From Candidatus Altarchaeales archaeon (GTDB lineage: Archaea; Altiarchaeota; Altiarchaeia; IMC4; SCGC-AAA252-I15): DNA of 64,000 nt. The position numbers and the translations under genes are program-made. Where the stretch lies: NCBI GenBank assembly GCA_014727915.1, contig WJMO01000005.1:310001-374000 (forward strand), in the 5' to 3' direction. Below the pieces are notes generated by a model that saw only the letters and a program-made list of their open reading frames with translations, was not told the origin of the DNA and searched no databases. Shown here piece by piece: positions 8,485-17,590 of this stretch. Positions within the stretch are counted from its first letter, which is position 1, and every line of letters begins with the position of its first letter.

Positions 8485-9326
8485 AGTCCCCCGTACTCCT
8501 CCAGCAATTCCTTGTATGTGAATATTGGCCCGTCAAGGCAGACGTACCTGCTTCCACGGGTGCAATGCTGGCATTTCCCCACCCCGCATTTCATCCTACG
8601 CTCCATCGACACCAGGATCCGATCCTCCGCCAACCCCATCTCCAGGAGCTTCTTCACCACGAACTTGTACATTATCGGAGGGCCGCACATGCAGGCTACA
8701 GTGTTCTTCCCCACTTTGACCTTGTCCAATAGGTTCGTTACGACGCCGACTCCGCATTGGAGTGATAGGCTGTCGTCGGGCGCGTCCTCGCTGTCCACAG
8801 TAAGCAATACATTGGCCTTCTTCGCCCATTCCGCGTATTCCTTCCGGAACAGGAGGTCCTGCTGTGTCCTGGACCCATAGAGAAGTGTGACTCCTTTGAA
8901 CTTTCGCTTGTTCTCTATCGCATGCAAGAGTAGAGACCTCATCGGCGGTATACCGCATCCGCCGGTTATTATCAGCAGGTCCTTGCCCTTTATCCTCTTC
9001 TCCTCGAATCCGTTGCCGAAGGGGCCGCGCACTCCCACTTCGTCTCCTGGTTCGAGCCGGTGCACGGCTCCGGTGACGTTCCCGACCTTCCTCACGGAGC
9101 ATTGTATGTGCTTCCTGTCGCTTGGGCCGGAGGCTATGCCAACGGGTATCTCCCCGTATCCCGCCAGCGAGAGCTGGATGAACTGCCCAGGTATGAACTT
9201 GAAGTTCCTGGCTGCTTCCGCGTCCTTGAGCTTCAACGTGAGCAGCACGCTGTCCGGGCTCAGCGACTTAATGTCCGCGACCACCGCATCATATGGCTTG
9301 TAAGTGTTCATCCCTTCTCCTCGCAC
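8481..9326 (-). CDS. hydG: Hydrogenase FAD/NAD(P)-binding subunit (sulfhydrogenase gamma)
   Basis: The 281-residue protein is a ferredoxin-NADP reductase-like module. The FAD domain occupies about 1-105 with IPGQFIQLSL and the GDEVGVRGPFGNGF turn. The NAD(P)-binding domain follows, with ITGGCGIPPMRSLL, LLYGSRTQQDLLF and CGPPIMYKFV. The C-terminus has a CGVGKCQHC-x8-C motif for a 2Fe-2S cluster. It exchanges electrons between NAD(P)H and the Fe-S chain of the hydrogenase. The start at 9326 overlaps the end of the beta-subunit gene; an ATG five codons later (9311) would also do. Confidence 0.95.
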   Translation of the reverse strand: MRGEGMNTYKPYDAVVADIKSLSPDSVLLTLKLKDAEAARNFKFIPGQFIQLSLAGYGEIPVGIASGPSDRKHIQCSVRKVGNVTGAVHRLEPGDEVGVRGPFGNGFEEKRIKGKDLLIITGGCGIPPMRSLLLHAIENKRKFKGVTLLYGSRTQQDLLFRKEYAEWAKKANVLLTVDSEDAPDDSLSLQCGVGVVTNLLDKVKVGKNTVACMCGPPIMYKFVVKKLLEMGLAEDRILVSMERRMKCGVGKCQHCTRGSRYVCLDGPIFTYKELLEEYGGL

Positions 9327-10291
9327 CTTCTTATGATGTCATGTATCTTGATCTTTGCGGGGCAGTATGTTATGCACCTCCCGCATCCCACGCAGTCCGG
9401 CATGCCCCGCTCCTTCACAGCCCTGCTGAACTTGTGGTGGTACCAGTTGTGTATCCTCATGTGTCTCTTGTCCCTGAAGTTGACGCCTCCAGCCACCAGC
9501 GCGAAGTCCGCGAGCATGCACGAGTCCCAGCACCTCACCCGCTCACCCTCTTCCCCGCTCAAACCAACCCTGTCCTCTACGTCGAAGCAGTGGCATACGG
9601 GGCAGACGTAGCTGCATATGCCGCAGGCGAAGCACTCCTTCGCAAGGTTCTCCCACAGCTCGTCATCAGGCCCCCCGTCCAGGAAGGCTGAAGTCCTCTT
9701 GACGTTTAGCTTCTTCTTACCCGACTTGGGGATCTTCGGCTTTCTCACGTGGCCGCTCCTGCTCCTGACGTTCCCGTTCTTCACCAGCTTATGCCCCCTC
9801 TTGGTCTTCACGTCCAACAGGTAGTGGTCGCCCTCGTCCAAGAGGATTATGTCATATCCTGACTCGAAGTCCAGGTCCAGTTCGCTGTAGAATGCGTTGG
9901 GTATCTCCCCGTGTTCGACCGCCACTATGAACGACCCCCTCCTCCTTCTCGAATAGTATGAGTCTTTCACAGGCTTTCCGAAGGCGTGGTCGAGTATCTT
10001 CAGCGCTTGCACGTCGTAGGGGTGGATCCCGAAGACGACTATGCTCTTCCCCATGTGCTCCGGCTCTGACACAGCCCCTCCCTTGAACTCCAGCAGGGTC
10101 TCCTCCGCAGGGAAGAACGCCTTCTTCACAGCTGAGTTGGTGGTCTCATAGTCCAATACGGCCTCGTCCCCATCCCGCCAAATGTCGAAGGTGACGATAT
10201 CACCCCGTTTTACTGGTGCGTAGACGACGTATTCGCGAGCCAGCCTGCTCAGATACCCCCCTAGATCCTCTTTGGCCAAAACCAAGGCCAT
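9308..10291 (-). CDS. hydB: Hydrogenase Fe-S subunit (sulfhydrogenase beta)
   Basis: The 327-residue protein is the first gene of the hydrogenase operon. Its N-terminal 200 residues form the HydB-type domain, and two 4Fe-4S ferredoxin motifs follow: Cys 220, 223, 226, 230 and Cys 300, 303, 306, 310. An extra Cys pair near 254-258 (CWDSC) matches the sulfur-reductase-like family of this subunit. It passes electrons between the flavin subunit and the small subunit. A TATA-like tattaatata on this strand centred near 10315 lies about 24 bp before the ATG, suggesting that the operon transcript is leaderless. The divergent PHP gene starts 35 bp away. Confidence 0.93.
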   Translation of the reverse strand: MALVLAKEDLGGYLSRLAREYVVYAPVKRGDIVTFDIWRDGDEAVLDYETTNSAVKKAFFPAEETLLEFKGGAVSEPEHMGKSIVVFGIHPYDVQALKILDHAFGKPVKDSYYSRRRRGSFIVAVEHGEIPNAFYSELDLDFESGYDIILLDEGDHYLLDVKTKRGHKLVKNGNVRSRSGHVRKPKIPKSGKKKLNVKRTSAFLDGGPDDELWENLAKECFACGICSYVCPVCHCFDVEDRVGLSGEEGERVRCWDSCMLADFALVAGGVNFRDKRHMRIHNWYHHKFSRAVKERGMPDCVGCGRCITYCPAKIKIHDIIRRCEEKG

Positions 10292-10310
10292 CGTAACTAA
10301 TTAACTTCGT

Positions 10311-10320
10311 TATATTAATA
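10311..10320 (-). promoter_or_regulatory. TATA box of the hydrogenase operon
   Basis: The 35-bp gap between the hydB and PHP starts contains tatattaata, whose complement is about 24 bp upstream of hydB. A second AT-rich block (actaattaac, about 10296-10305) is about 27 bp before the PHP start, so two interleaved divergent promoters appear to share this gap. Any regulator binding here would affect both genes. Confidence 0.5.
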
Positions 10321-10326
10321 ACCCAT

Positions 10327-10965
10327 ATGTTGTTCGAACTGCACGTTCACTCCTCCTACTCTGATGGGAAGCCAACACCCAAGGAGATACTGGAATATGC
10401 AGGCAGCAGACTAGATGGCATCGCATTAACAGACCATGACGAGATAGCCGGCGCTTTGGAGGCTTTGGAACATGCAGGCGACGATTTCACCGTGATACCC
10501 GGGGCTGAGGTTTCCTCTGTTGAAGGTCACATACTCGCTTTGGGCGTCACCGAACTGGTGCCCCGGGACCTATCCGCGGCCGAGACCGTTGACAGGATAC
10601 ACGGCCTGGGCGGGCTGGCGGTCGCAGCCCACCCCTACGACGTTCGCCGCGCGGCCCTCGGAGACCTCATACTAAAACTCCCGTTCGACGCAGTTGAAGT
10701 CGTTAACGGCCACACGTTCGGCAACAAAAAGGACCCTGTCAAGGTCTGCCGGGAGGCCGGCCTGCCGATGGTCGGCGGCAGCGACGCCCACATACTATCC
10801 GAGGTCGGTTCCGTGACCGTCGAGTTCGACGGCGACTGGAGGAACGCCATAAAGAAGGGCAACGTGACGATCGACAGCAGGAACATCGCCCACAGGATAT
10901 TCAACTTCGGAGTAGGCGCAGTGCATCGCAGGATCTCACGGAGCAGGAAGAAGGGCGACCATTAG
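10327..10965 (+). CDS. PHP-domain metal-dependent phosphoesterase
   Basis: The 212-residue protein shows the four PHP motifs in order: ELHVHSSYSDG (about 4-14), ALTDHDEIAG (about 34-43), GAEVSS plus GHILALG, and the C-terminal AAHPYD and GSDAHI. These supply the His and Asp ligands of a trinuclear metal site. Stand-alone PHP proteins of this size include nucleotide 3',5'-bisphosphate or oligonucleotide phosphoesterases (TrpH/RnaAM-like). The exact substrate cannot be read here. The last four bases overlap the end of the convergent panB gene. Confidence 0.9.
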   Translation: MLFELHVHSSYSDGKPTPKEILEYAGSRLDGIALTDHDEIAGALEALEHAGDDFTVIPGAEVSSVEGHILALGVTELVPRDLSAAETVDRIHGLGGLAVAAHPYDVRRAALGDLILKLPFDAVEVVNGHTFGNKKDPVKVCREAGLPMVGGSDAHILSEVGSVTVEFDGDWRNAIKKGNVTIDSRNIAHRIFNFGVGAVHRRISRSRKKGDH

Positions 10966-11768
10966 CCCTTGTAGACTGAATAGCATTCCATCTCGGACGG
11001 GAACGCCCTCTCCTTCACCTTATTGATGAAATCCCCAACTGCTTTCTCAGGGCTGCTGGTGTCCCATTCGCCTATGAATCTGGGCTTCCTGCCGCCGGGG
11101 AACCTGCTGAAGTCCGTCCAACCCACCAGGTCATCGAGGACGAGCACCTGCCCGTCTGTTCGCGGGCCTGCTCCGATACCGATGGTTGGAACGCCCACGG
11201 ACTCTGTCACCCTCCCTGCGACTTCCGGGTCTGCCAGCTCTATCACAATTGCGAAGGCTCCCGCCTCCTCCAATGCCCTGGCATCCCCTATCAGCTTTCC
11301 GGCGTCCTCCTCGTCCCTGCCCTTTATCCTGTGCTTCTTCTCCGTCTGTGGTGTGTGCGCAATGTGCCCCATCACATCCACTCCAGAATCTACGATTGCC
11401 TTCACCATATCCGCGACCTCGCTTCCCCCCTCCAACTTCACCGCTTCACCTCCGGCGTCAACCAGCCTCTTCGCGTTCTTCACCGCATCCTCAAAAGTAT
11501 CGTATGTGTGTATGGGCATGTCAACGACCACCAACGCGTTGGCCTTCTCTGACGTCACATCCGCCGCCGCCTTCATCATGTCCTCCAAGGTGACATGTGT
11601 TGTGTCCGGATAGCCCAGCCTCACGTTTCCTATGGAATCCCCCACGAGTATAACGTCCACGCCAGCGCTGTCGAGCAGCTCACGGTCCCTGCTGTCATAG
11701 CCTGTTATGACGGCTATCCTCTCGCCCCCTGCCTTCATCCCCCTAATGCTATCAACAGTCCTCTTCAT
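10962..11768 (-). CDS. panB: Ketopantoate hydroxymethyltransferase
   Basis: The 268-residue protein is a full-length PanB. It shows ITGYDSRDRELLDSAGVD, the VGDSIGNVRLGYPDT segment, VVVDMP, VKLEGG, the GHIAHTPQ segment, and the C-terminal TIGIGAGPRTDGQVLVLDD that closes the active site. PanB adds a hydroxymethyl group from methylene-THF to 2-ketoisovalerate as the first step to pantoate and CoA. The Mg-binding Asp residues lie in VGDSIG and VVVDMP. GcvT in the same window supplies methylene-THF metabolism, but the genes are 10 kb apart. The gene converges on PHP and diverges from asd. Confidence 0.95.
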   Translation of the reverse strand: MKRTVDSIRGMKAGGERIAVITGYDSRDRELLDSAGVDVILVGDSIGNVRLGYPDTTHVTLEDMMKAAADVTSEKANALVVVDMPIHTYDTFEDAVKNAKRLVDAGGEAVKLEGGSEVADMVKAIVDSGVDVMGHIAHTPQTEKKHRIKGRDEEDAGKLIGDARALEEAGAFAIVIELADPEVAGRVTESVGVPTIGIGAGPRTDGQVLVLDDLVGWTDFSRFPGGRKPRFIGEWDTSSPEKAVGDFINKVKERAFPSEMECYSVYKG

Positions 11769-11836
11769 ATAATGCCTCGACCGTTCACTAATGCTATTAC
11801 AACTTATTAATCCTCTTTCCCCTATAATTTGGAGCC

Positions 11837-12892
11837 ATGAAAAAGCTTAACGTCGGTGTTTTGGGCGCTACCGGCATGGTGGGTCAGAGGTTCATAGAGG
11901 GTTTAGAGCATCATCCATACTTCAAGATTGCGTGCCTGGCAGCTTCCGACCGGAGCGCGGGCAAACCCTACCGTGAGGCCGCCAAATGGTACCTCGCAGG
12001 GGACATACCCAAGCACGTCGGGGACATGAAGGTGGAATTGATCGGCACCGGGATCATCGACGAGTTCGACCTGGACATCGTGTTCAGCGCCATACCCTCC
12101 TCAGTTGCGAAGGAGGTCGAGGGCTCGTTCGCTGAGCAGGTCCCCGTCTACAGCAACACCAAGACCTACCGGATGGAGTCTGACGTCCCCCTGGTCGTAG
12201 CTGACGTCAACCCCCATCACCTGGACCTGGTGAAGGTGCAGAAAGAGAACCGCGGCTGGAACGGCCACATAGTCACTAACCCCAACTGCTCGACCATCGG
12301 CTTGGTGGTTCCCCTTAAGCCCATACTGGACGAGTTCGGCCTTGAATGGGTGAACGTCTGCACCATGCAGGCATTGTCCGGAGCGGGATACGATGGCGTG
12401 CCCTCCATGGCCGCAGTCGACAACGTCATACCCTTCATAGGCGGCGAGGAGGAGAAGGTGGAGCTTGAGCCCTTGAAGATACTGGGCAAGATGGAGTCGG
12501 GTCGAGTGGAGGACGCCGGATTCCAGGTTTTCGCATCCTGCAACCGTGTGGCCTCGTTGGACGGCCACTTGAAGTCCATGTTCATCGGAACCAGGGATGA
12601 CTTCGACATCGAGGACATAGTTGCGGTATTGCAGAACTACACCAGTGTTCCACAGGAGCTCAAGCTCCCGACCGCCCCCATACCCCCGATCATCGTCAGG
12701 GAGGAGGACGACCGGCCCCAGCCACGGTTGGACAGGGATGCTGGCAGGGGCATGGCAGTAACCGTGGGCAGGCTGCGGAAGAAGTCGGAGAAGAAGCTTA
12801 AGCTCACCTGCCTCAGCCACAACACAATACGCGGAGCGGCCGGGGCTAGCATACTGAACGCCGAGCTAGCGTTGAAGGAGAAGCTACTCTAG
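11837..12892 (+). CDS. asd: Aspartate-semialdehyde dehydrogenase
   Basis: The 351-residue protein has an N-terminal NADP-binding motif LGATGMVGQRF, the catalytic cysteine in TNPNCSTIGL (Cys about 154), QALSGAGYDG, and a C-terminal catalytic His region. The insertions match the archaeal/fungal branch of the family, which also contains archaeal malonyl-CoA reductases. It reduces aspartyl phosphate to the semialdehyde for lysine, threonine and methionine synthesis. An AT-rich cttattaatc block about 30 bp upstream serves as promoter. It converges on the 980-residue orphan with only 9 bp between stops. Malonyl-CoA reductase activity is a less likely alternative. Confidence 0.93.
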   Translation: MKKLNVGVLGATGMVGQRFIEGLEHHPYFKIACLAASDRSAGKPYREAAKWYLAGDIPKHVGDMKVELIGTGIIDEFDLDIVFSAIPSSVAKEVEGSFAEQVPVYSNTKTYRMESDVPLVVADVNPHHLDLVKVQKENRGWNGHIVTNPNCSTIGLVVPLKPILDEFGLEWVNVCTMQALSGAGYDGVPSMAAVDNVIPFIGGEEEKVELEPLKILGKMESGRVEDAGFQVFASCNRVASLDGHLKSMFIGTRDDFDIEDIVAVLQNYTSVPQELKLPTAPIPPIIVREEDDRPQPRLDRDAGRGMAVTVGRLRKKSEKKLKLTCLSHNTIRGAAGASILNAELALKEKLL

Positions 12893-12901
12893 GATCAACC
12901 A

Positions 12902-15844
12902 CTACGCCTGTTCTGTCAATGAGGTTTTGTGCCTTATCGGCGGCCGGAAGTACCCTCGCACGTCCAATTCTACGTAGTCGTCTGATGTGATGATGTCGAA
13001 CAGCCTGTCCTGGTTCTCCTCTGACAGCGGAATCCCGAACCTTCTGTTGCAACGCTCCATGAATGCGTTTTTCGCGCCTTCCCTAGAATTCCCCCTCATC
13101 AGGCCTCTTATGTAGCCTATGACCGTCTCTGCTGTCAAGCTCCTATCCGGGTCCAGCGGTTTATGCCCTACCCTGTTTATCCACGCGCTTATCCGCATCG
13201 CCTCGAGCTTTCCCATCCTCCTTCTGAAATCGTCTGTTTGGAAGCTTGGGTCGTCCTCTAACACCTTCACCCCTGCTGCCAGGTCCTTCGAGAGCAGGCC
13301 GAAAGTTCTCAGATACTGCTCTCTAAGCTCTCTACGCTGGTTTTCCGTGAGGTTCTCGTCTGTGCACGCGAGCTCCATCCCCCTTACCGCGTCTTCTGCG
13401 TTCTTCCTGAAGACCTGAACTACATCGTCGGGGTCGGCCTCGCCTATCAGCCTCATCCTATGATTCCACTGCAGCCGCGGGTCCCACATAAGGAAGGGGG
13501 TCTTGGACGTGCGCGGGTAGGGCAGGCCCTCACCCATCACCTTCTTGGCAGCATCCTCCACCCGCTCCCCAAGGCCCTCCTCTCCTGAATCGCCTGCCAG
13601 GCTCACTAGATGGTCTGCAAGATACGGCCTCAGTGGCTCTGAGACCCCCAGCAGCGTTCCATGCACGAACCGTTCCAGCCGGTCTCTCCGCATTAGCATC
13701 CTGGTCAGGGGCAGTCCAACCCTCCTCGGCCTACCCGCGTTTATGAGTCCCTCTGCCAGTTCCATGTCCTGTTCCCGGAGTATCCCATGCATCTCCAACA
13801 GCTCCGGGTTCTCCAACAGCTGCGTATCAACGAACGAATCCCAACCGTGCATCTCACTGTCCCTCTTTATCCTGCTCAACTCCCCCTGGATGTTCTGGCA
13901 GTAGGCGTTAAGGACCCTCTCCCCGCTCCTACTCCTCTTGCCGCCGTATTTGTACCTGTACATGTCGCTCGCAGCGTTCAAGGCGTATATCCCAGTGTTA
14001 TCTCTAAGTGGTCCCTTATCCCGGAATAATGACGTGTGCTCGGATAGCACCAGCATCCTCGTAAGGCCCTCGTCGTTTATCAGGGCCAGCTCGTCACCGT
14101 CGTCGAATACCACTCTCCCCGCGCATAGGGCGTCGGCTGCCATGCACGCCTTCTTCCTCACAAGCGACTCCAGCAGGCTCCAGTGCCGGTACTGCTCGTC
14201 TGTTAGTATGTGCGTGGGCCTGACGGTCTCTCCCTCACCCGCCTCCTGGTAGTATCTCGCGCAGTGGCCGACTTCGATGAGCCCATACCGGGGGTGCCGT
14301 TCCCTCAGGTGCACCAGGTCCAAGTCCGGCACCACGATGCCCTTCTTCCGGTTGGCTATGAGGCCTGCGCATAGCACCCTGGTCTTCGTGTAGCCCAGGT
14401 ACCTGTCCTGCTCCCTCTCCGCTCTCCTCTTTTCACGGCACCACCGGTTGTCCAGTATCAGCACGGCATTGCATCTCACCTTGCGTGTGAAGTCCCTCTC
14501 CTCTCCCTCATCACCCCGGGTCTTGTATAGCACAGTGAAGACTTCCCTTGCAGAGTCTCCGTATTCCCTCGTCGCGTCCACCATCCTCTCCCTCTTCCAT
14601 ATGGACTCTGGCACCGCTAACACCAGTATGTACTCTCCCCCTCCCCTCATCTTCACCTGGTCATAGTGCGTTATCAGGTCTCTTGTCTTAGTGCTCGCAT
14701 AGGGGTTGAACTGCACCTCGCCAGTCTCAGGGTCTAACCTTGCTCCTGGGAGCGGGACCAGCAGGCCTCCCGTCCGCCTGAACTCCGGACCCCACCCCGA
14801 CAGTATCTGGTCGTTTATGATCCCTGAGAGTACATAGTGCATGTCCTTCTCCCATTCCCTGTCTCCGGGCCGGTCCCTCCTGAACTCGGGGGAGCACAGC
14901 CTCCTGAACTGCTCTATCAAAGCCGTGAACTCCCTGTGTGTAAGCCTCCTGTTCGAGACCGCCCCAGTCTCCTGCCCCTCCCAATCGGTCCTACCCCGAA
15001 CCCTCCCGATGAAGGATTTCATGTTCACTGCGAGGTCGTCGGTGTCCTGGTTGAGCCCTCCGTCACCTGTGAAACCCAGCAGGAAGTCAGCGTCCCGGTG
15101 GCTGTTGTCCCTCATCCTCATGAACTCCTCCAAACCGCCCAGGAAGACCTCACGGTTCTCCAGCGTCCTGACATGGTCTGTGAGGTTCTGGACCGAGACG
15201 AACCTCAATCCTATGTTCTTGCTGTACCAGCACCCCAGACCCCTGATGCTGCTCTTCCTGGATGCGACCTCATCTGCCATCTCCTCTGACGAGAGCCGCA
15301 GCCTTGGCGTCCTCCAACCGTAGTCGTTCAAGAGGAAGAAACGCCGGCTTCCCTCTTTCAGCCCGGGGGCTGTTATGAACTTTATCCTGTTGGGGTCGCA
15401 CCCGTGGCCTTCCAGCGCCCTCACAGCCCTGTCCAACCTCTCGGCGAACTCCGGCTCGAAGTTTTCTATCCTCAATTCCATGTCACGGCCAGGTCTGATG
15501 TGGCCCCTTATCATCTCCTCGCTTATCCTCCCCTTCGCCGCAGCCTGGTCTGCGGGTAGTGGTGTGCCCACCACCTGGGGGAAGAGCTCGGTTAGCAGGA
15601 GGTCGTGGGAGCCGAAGAACCACCCGTCCGGCCTCTGGGCTCCCCCCACGAAAACTATGTCGTCCCCGACGAATGCAACGTCTATGAGCCTCTCATCCTG
15701 GGGCCTTTCCACATCCCCCCTCAAGAGCTTAACAGGGTCTTCATACACCCACCTGAACGGTATCTGGCCAAGTTCTCCCTTCAATCCGGGTGTTATCTCA
15801 GCTATGGGGCTCTCAGCCTGCCCGTGCCTCCGGTACTTGCGCAT
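12902..15844 (-). CDS. Uncharacterised 980-residue soluble protein
   Basis: I do not recognise this very large protein. It begins MRKYRRHGQAESPIAEI and has no signal peptide or membrane helix. The first 400 residues mix beta-rich segments (LIDVAFVGDDIVFVGGAQ) with charged helices, the middle has strand-like stretches (VLILDN, GIVVPDLDLVHL, RVVFDDGDELALIN), and the last 250 residues are charged helices rich in Arg and Glu. Cysteines are scattered without zinc-finger spacing. The frame is intact over 2.9 kb with codon use like the neighbours, so it is expressed or was until recently. It sits between asd and the Lrp gene and is divergent from the latter. It shares the orphan style of the proteins at 2203, 53803 and 58357. 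Confidence 0.85.
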   Translation of the reverse strand: MRKYRRHGQAESPIAEITPGLKGELGQIPFRWVYEDPVKLLRGDVERPQDERLIDVAFVGDDIVFVGGAQRPDGWFFGSHDLLLTELFPQVVGTPLPADQAAAKGRISEEMIRGHIRPGRDMELRIENFEPEFAERLDRAVRALEGHGCDPNRIKFITAPGLKEGSRRFFLLNDYGWRTPRLRLSSEEMADEVASRKSSIRGLGCWYSKNIGLRFVSVQNLTDHVRTLENREVFLGGLEEFMRMRDNSHRDADFLLGFTGDGGLNQDTDDLAVNMKSFIGRVRGRTDWEGQETGAVSNRRLTHREFTALIEQFRRLCSPEFRRDRPGDREWEKDMHYVLSGIINDQILSGWGPEFRRTGGLLVPLPGARLDPETGEVQFNPYASTKTRDLITHYDQVKMRGGGEYILVLAVPESIWKRERMVDATREYGDSAREVFTVLYKTRGDEGEERDFTRKVRCNAVLILDNRWCREKRRAEREQDRYLGYTKTRVLCAGLIANRKKGIVVPDLDLVHLRERHPRYGLIEVGHCARYYQEAGEGETVRPTHILTDEQYRHWSLLESLVRKKACMAADALCAGRVVFDDGDELALINDEGLTRMLVLSEHTSLFRDKGPLRDNTGIYALNAASDMYRYKYGGKRSRSGERVLNAYCQNIQGELSRIKRDSEMHGWDSFVDTQLLENPELLEMHGILREQDMELAEGLINAGRPRRVGLPLTRMLMRRDRLERFVHGTLLGVSEPLRPYLADHLVSLAGDSGEEGLGERVEDAAKKVMGEGLPYPRTSKTPFLMWDPRLQWNHRMRLIGEADPDDVVQVFRKNAEDAVRGMELACTDENLTENQRRELREQYLRTFGLLSKDLAAGVKVLEDDPSFQTDDFRRRMGKLEAMRISAWINRVGHKPLDPDRSLTAETVIGYIRGLMRGNSREGAKNAFMERCNRRFGIPLSEENQDRLFDIITSDDYVELDVRGYFRPPIRHKTSLTEQA

Positions 15845-15927
15845 ATGTTATCATCTGGAATCCCACGTTTATATCACCTATTTTTAAGTTTATAGCGTGT
15901 ATTCTCTTACCTATAGGGTGTGTAGGT

Positions 15928-16410
15928 ATGGTCGACGAGACCCGGTTGTTGGAGCTGCTGGAGGGTGATGCGAGGACTTCCCTCGCTGACCTGGCGACCA
16001 TGTTGGGCTCATCAAAGGATGAGGTGGAGAAGGCCATCGAGAGACTCAGGAAGAAGGGCGTCATAAAGGGCTCCAGGACTGTTGTGGACTGGCGGAAGGT
16101 CGACGGCAAGAAGGCGGTGGCCGTCATACAGGTTCAGGTCGTACCCCAGCAGAAGTACGGCTTCGACAGGGTTTGCGAGGATATCGCCAAGGACAAGCGT
16201 GTCTCGGACCTGTTCATAACATCCGGCAAGTATGACCTCATGGTGACAGTCAGGGCGGATGACATAGACGAGATAAGCGAGTTCGTCACTGACAAGCTGG
16301 CGCCGATGAAGGAGGTCACAGGCACGTTCACCCATGTCATTTTGAAGGAGTTCAAACGGGATGGCGCGTTGTTCCACGAGGCCAAGCGGAAGCGCCTTCC
16401 CGTCAGCTGA
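15928..16410 (+). CDS. Lrp/AsnC-family transcriptional regulator
   Basis: The 160-residue protein starts at the ATG at 15928. The reading frame extends further upstream, but that part overlaps the divergent gene and has no family match. An N-terminal helix-turn-helix (about 1-50, ending RLRKKGVIKGSRTVVDW) is followed by the ligand-binding RAM domain (about 62-137, with AVIQVQV, ITSGKYDLMVTV, VTGTFTHVILK). Such proteins regulate amino-acid metabolism as octamers. Eleven bases separate it from the aminotransferase gene, a common archaeal pairing, so it likely controls that gene and itself in response to an amino acid. Confidence 0.93.
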   Translation: MVDETRLLELLEGDARTSLADLATMLGSSKDEVEKAIERLRKKGVIKGSRTVVDWRKVDGKKAVAVIQVQVVPQQKYGFDRVCEDIAKDKRVSDLFITSGKYDLMVTVRADDIDEISEFVTDKLAPMKEVTGTFTHVILKEFKRDGALFHEAKRKRLPVS

Positions 16411-16421
16411 TGTGCTAGGCG

Positions 16422-17558
16422 ATGGTTTCAAAGCGCGTGTCTGAAATACCCTTCTCGGGTATCAGGAGGTTCTTCGACATCGTGTCGGAACGGGATGATG
16501 TCGTTAGCCTGGGGGTTGGAGAGCCGGATTTCCCCACCCCTGACCCGATGAAGCACGCTGGCATACAGTCCATTGAAGACGACCTCAACAGCTACACCTC
16601 AAACTACGGCCTGTCGGAGCTGAGGGAGAAGATATCAGCCAAGCTGAAGTCGGAAAACGGATTGTCAGCAGACCCAAAATCACAGCTTCTAATAACCACA
16701 GGCACAAGTGAGGCGTTGGACCTGGTTTTCAGGGCCATACTGGACCCTGGCGACGAGGTCATCGTCCCGGAGCCCAGCTACGTCTCATATAAGCCGTGCG
16801 TGTGGTTCGCCCACTCCACTCCCGTTCCCGTGCCGATGGTTGAGGATAACGAGTTCAGGGTGCAGTCAGACGACATCAGGGAGAAGATAACCGACAGGAC
16901 CAAAGCCATAATCGTAGCCTCCCCCAACAACCCTACGGGCAGCGTGCTTAGGAAGAAGGACCTTGAGAGCATAGCAGACCTTGCATTGGAACATGACCTG
17001 ATGGTCGTATCCGACGAGCTCTACGAAGACCTCATATACGACGGCCTACGCCACTATAGCATCGGCTCCTTCAACGGCATGTCCGACAATACCGTGACGA
17101 TCAACGGGTTCAGCAAGGGCTACGCCTTCACCGGGTGGAGGCTCGGATACGCCGCTGGCTCCTCGGAGATTATCGAGGCGATGATGAAGATACACCAGTA
17201 TACGATGCTTTCAGCACCCTCCGTAGCCCAGTACTCGGCCTTGGCCTTCGACAAGTGCGGCAAGTTTGTGAAGTCGATGGTCAAGGAATACGACGTGCGC
17301 AGGCGACTGCTGGTGAAGGGCTTGAACGAGGTCGACGGAGTGTCGTGCATAATGCCGAAGGGCGCATTCTACGCGTTCCCCAACATCGAAGGCACCGGAT
17401 TGTCGAGCGAGGAGTTCGCCCGGAAGATGCTGGACGAGAAAAAGGTGGCGGTAGTGCCGGGCAACAGCTTCGGAGAGACCGGGGAAGGCCACGTACGCTG
17501 CTCGTACTCGGTGAACAGGGAGACCATAAAGGAAGCGTTGGAGCGGATGAAGGCCTGA
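16422..17558 (+). CDS. Class I/II aminotransferase (aspartate/aromatic type)
   Basis: The 378-residue protein is a full-length fold-type I PLP enzyme. It shows SLGVGEPDFPTP near the N-terminus, the YTSNYGLSELREKIS segment, the ITTGTSEALDL turn, SPNNPTGS (Asn contacting PLP), SDELYEDL, and the Schiff-base lysine in INGFSKGYAFTGWRLGY. The C-terminus has the substrate arginine in HVRCSYSV. It transfers amino groups between amino acids and 2-oxoglutarate. Specificity (aspartate, alanine or aromatic) cannot be settled by eye. It follows the Lrp regulator in one operon. Confidence 0.92.
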   Translation: MVSKRVSEIPFSGIRRFFDIVSERDDVVSLGVGEPDFPTPDPMKHAGIQSIEDDLNSYTSNYGLSELREKISAKLKSENGLSADPKSQLLITTGTSEALDLVFRAILDPGDEVIVPEPSYVSYKPCVWFAHSTPVPVPMVEDNEFRVQSDDIREKITDRTKAIIVASPNNPTGSVLRKKDLESIADLALEHDLMVVSDELYEDLIYDGLRHYSIGSFNGMSDNTVTINGFSKGYAFTGWRLGYAAGSSEIIEAMMKIHQYTMLSAPSVAQYSALAFDKCGKFVKSMVKEYDVRRRLLVKGLNEVDGVSCIMPKGAFYAFPNIEGTGLSSEEFARKMLDEKKVAVVPGNSFGETGEGHVRCSYSVNRETIKEALERMKA

Positions 17559-17590
17559 TTATTAATTAATAATCCCTATCTTTTCCTATC

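Noticed and set aside
15790..15927. N-terminal extension of the Lrp-type protein
   Set aside because: The extension overlaps the start of the divergent 980-residue gene and its promoter, and family members begin near the ATG at 15928.
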